The notes under the pieces were generated by a model. It ran no database searches. It had not been told where the DNA came from and saw only the letters and a program-made list of their open reading frames with translations. Below are positions 62,341 to 64,000 of a DNA stretch of 64,000 nucleotides, piece by piece. The position numbers and the translations under genes were made by a program. Numbering within the stretch: position 1 is the stretch's first letter; every line of letters begins with the position of its first letter. The stretch is from Vibrio owensii CAIM 1854 = LMG 25443 (GTDB lineage: Bacteria; Pseudomonadota; Gammaproteobacteria; Enterobacterales; Vibrionaceae). The DNA is taken from positions 62,001 through 126,000 of the forward strand of contig NZ_JPRD01000007.1 of assembly GCF_000817815.1 (NCBI RefSeq), written 5' to 3'.

Positions 62341-63999
62341 TTATTGATTCTTCTGCGAGTAAAGTTTGTGACCTTGGTTCAAACAGTTTGGTTCGTCCGT
62401 AAGTAATTCAATAAAGCAATCCGCCATAGAAAGGTTGCTGACAAAGCCTTCGCCTTTCATATCCAGCAATGCCTCATAGCCCTCTTTGCCTTTCATGGTA
62501 TAAGCAGACGAAGCACCACGATACCATGCCTCATCGTCAATCTGACACCAACGCTTACCATCAAAAATTTCCAGATTTTTAATACGTTGGCCTTTTGGAG
62601 CGTCTGCTTGGTATTCAAAATTCAAGTTATGCGTATATGGGTAGCTGCCAGAACCGGTACCTTCAACGCCGTTGTTCAGTGCATTATTGATCGCGCCTTC
62701 TAATGCTAGGCGAACCACTTTACCCTGCACGTCATAACAACCGATTGGAACGGCAAATGGCAACAATCGTCCGGCAACATCTGCCACAGTAATATTTCCC
62801 GGATTGAGAGAAGTACGCACGCCTCCCGCATTATGAATTGCAAATTGAACGTTATGGCCACGTTTGTTAAGCGCATACAAGAAAGAGTGTGCGACTGCCG
62901 GAGCAAGTTCGCTTCCACCAAATTCATCAGGAACACGCACATGACGCTTCTTCTCTGCCACATTGGCAATCACTTGGGACTGAAGCTTACGCACTCTCGG
63001 GATGTACTTGTCGCTTAAGATCGCTTGTGTCTCTGGGTGCTTTTTACAAACGACCACGTTTGGTTGGCCATGAATAAAGTCACACGCTTCTTCAAACACG
63101 CCTTGGTCAAGCTGCTCATTTAGTGTCGAGTCCCAGAAAATGCGTCTTCCGAGTAGCAACTCATTTTGACCACTTAACATGTTCGCTTTGCCGTTTTCAT
63201 CAAATTCAAGGACACAATGCCCCATGGTTAATGCGTGATAACCGGCTTGTACAACATAAGTATCATTCACTTTGACACCATAAGGGTCGTCTTCGCCCAA
63301 ACCGATTGCCGTAAAGTTACCTTGTAACCTATGACTATGGCCTCCAACAATAATACCAATGCCATCCACTTGCGCTGCGAGCTCTAAATCCCCTTCATAA
63401 CCTAAGTGACTCAAAAGGATGATGTTTTTAATGCCCGCCTGATGAATTTGTTCAACAGTATGTCTTGCCGTTTCAATGGCAGAGATAAATGGCGTATCGG
63501 CATCTGGGTTGGCAATGTCACTCATCTTGTCGATAGACAGGCCAAAGATGGCAACTTTCTCTCCGTCAAACTCTTTCACCAGATATTGCGCGCTTTGAGT
63601 CGTCGTATCGAAGCTCAATACGTTATTGCAATCCCCCATGCGGTGATCTTTTGTTGGCAATTCATTTGATAGGTCCCAGTTACCGGCAAGTAACGGGAAG
63701 TTGGTACGCAGACAAAACAAAGCAACGGGTTCATTACCCATATCCAGTTCATGATTGCCTAAAGCCATCGCATCGATGTTTAGTGCGTTTAATAAGTCGG
63801 CGTTTGCTTTGCCTTTGAATAACGAAAAATACAACGTGCCTTGAAAACAGTCACCAGCATGAAGAAACAACATGCCCTGACCTTGGCGCTGTGCATCATC
63901 GCGAAGCTGCTCTACGCGCGTTGCAATACGTGAAAATCCACCAGCGCTCACGTAAGGCTCTAGTGTACGTTCGTTATCAATATTGAGTTTTAGCTGTAA
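62341..63999 (-). CDS. UshA-type bifunctional metallophosphatase/5'-nucleotidase, 5' end missing
   Basis: The frame runs off the right end of the window, so the start and first metal ligands are missing. Visible are the metallophosphoesterase motifs GDCFQGTLYFSL, GNHELDMG and GGHSHRL, then the 5'-nucleotidase C-terminal domain (NAGGVRTSLNPGNITVADVAGRLLPF, SSAYTMKGKEGYEAL). Members dephosphorylate nucleotides; many are periplasmic, but no signal is visible here. At least 552 residues. The GTG at 63951 is internal, since the family wording continues upstream of it (LKLNIDNERTLEPY). Confidence 0.9.
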   Translation of the reverse strand, partial: LQLKLNIDNERTLEPYVSAGGFSRIATRVEQLRDDAQRQGQGMLFLHAGDCFQGTLYFSLFKGKANADLLNALNIDAMALGNHELDMGNEPVALFCLRTNFPLLAGNWDLSNELPTKDHRMGDCNNVLSFDTTTQSAQYLVKEFDGEKVAIFGLSIDKMSDIANPDADTPFISAIETARHTVEQIHQAGIKNIILLSHLGYEGDLELAAQVDGIGIIVGGHSHRLQGNFTAIGLGEDDPYGVKVNDTYVVQAGYHALTMGHCVLEFDENGKANMLSGQNELLLGRRIFWDSTLNEQLDQGVFEEACDFIHGQPNVVVCKKHPETQAILSDKYIPRVRKLQSQVIANVAEKKRHVRVPDEFGGSELAPAVAHSFLYALNKRGHNVQFAIHNAGGVRTSLNPGNITVADVAGRLLPFAVPIGCYDVQGKVVRLALEGAINNALNNGVEGTGSGSYPYTHNLNFEYQADAPKGQRIKNLEIFDGKRWCQIDDEAWYRGASSAYTMKGKEGYEALLDMKGEGFVSNLSMADCFIELLTDEPNCLNQGHKLYSQKNQ

Positions 64000-64000
64000 T

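Noticed and set aside
1..64000. CRISPR arrays, tRNA or rRNA genes, complete insertion sequences, integron integrase
   Set aside because: No regularly spaced repeats, cloverleaf or rRNA wording, transposase or tyrosine-recombinase protein was seen.

Overview
The window is chromosomal DNA of a marine Vibrio. Gene families, protein wording and gene order fit the Harveyi clade (V. parahaemolyticus / alginolyticus / campbellii type), and the blocks pntAB - vxrABCDE and yciH - DUF3319 - ddl - SPOR - patZ-like - lysR - hutA have the same order that I recall for V. cholerae chromosome II. Two cis-acting signals place it at a replication terminus. A near-canonical XerCD dif site lies at 19704-19731, and five exact matches to the MatP site matS (GTGACRNYGTCAC) lie at 2091, 2261, 25521, 38595 and 43426, where about 0.015 are expected by chance. 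Genes left of dif are almost all on the + strand, as expected for the replichore arriving from the left; right of dif they are mixed. The chromosome II assignment is inference from synteny.

Layout, left part: the 3' end of modC; two diguanylate cyclases around an outer-membrane barrel; a ComFB-like and a HlyU-family small protein; a -1 frameshifted beta-barrel gene and an unknown gene in an AT-rich patch; pntAB (proton-translocating transhydrogenase); and the five-gene vxr (vbrKR/wigKR-type) two-component operon, whose last gene, a 51-residue YoaH/UPF0181 protein, has its Shine-Dalgarno inside a terminator stem.

The accessory segment is 15.6-19.7 kb. It holds a gene-free structured stretch with a candidate ~330-nt RNA, then three promoterless gene cassettes separated by integron attC sites with no integrase in view (two coiled-coil membrane proteins and a DUF2971 protein). 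The third attC is truncated and abuts a single phage-type regulator gene (DUF3653-like), which sits directly beside dif. This looks like the eroded remains of cassette insertion and dif-targeted phage insertion at the terminus.

Right part: yciH, ddl, a SPOR lipoprotein, a PatZ-type acetyltransferase, the Fur-box-preceded heme receptor hutA with a divergent LysR gene, galE, a PAS-GGDEF protein, the pxpABC 5-oxoprolinase operon, an FAD oxidoreductase, a ybbA-ybbP ABC system divergent from tesA with overlapping start codons, fabV, an EAL phosphodiesterase, an ABC-class ATPase, a DnaJ-related protein, a 2OG-Fe(II) oxygenase, cutA, an SgrR-type regulator, a thioesterase, M48 and M50 proteases, the fadL-volA lysophospholipid-scavenging pair, a PhnA-like protein, a homocysteine methyltransferase, a TerC/Alx protein with a hairpin leader, and the 5'-truncated end of an UshA-type nucleotidase. 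Two very small membrane-protein genes (24 and 31 residues) are proposed. No rRNA, tRNA or CRISPR array was seen.
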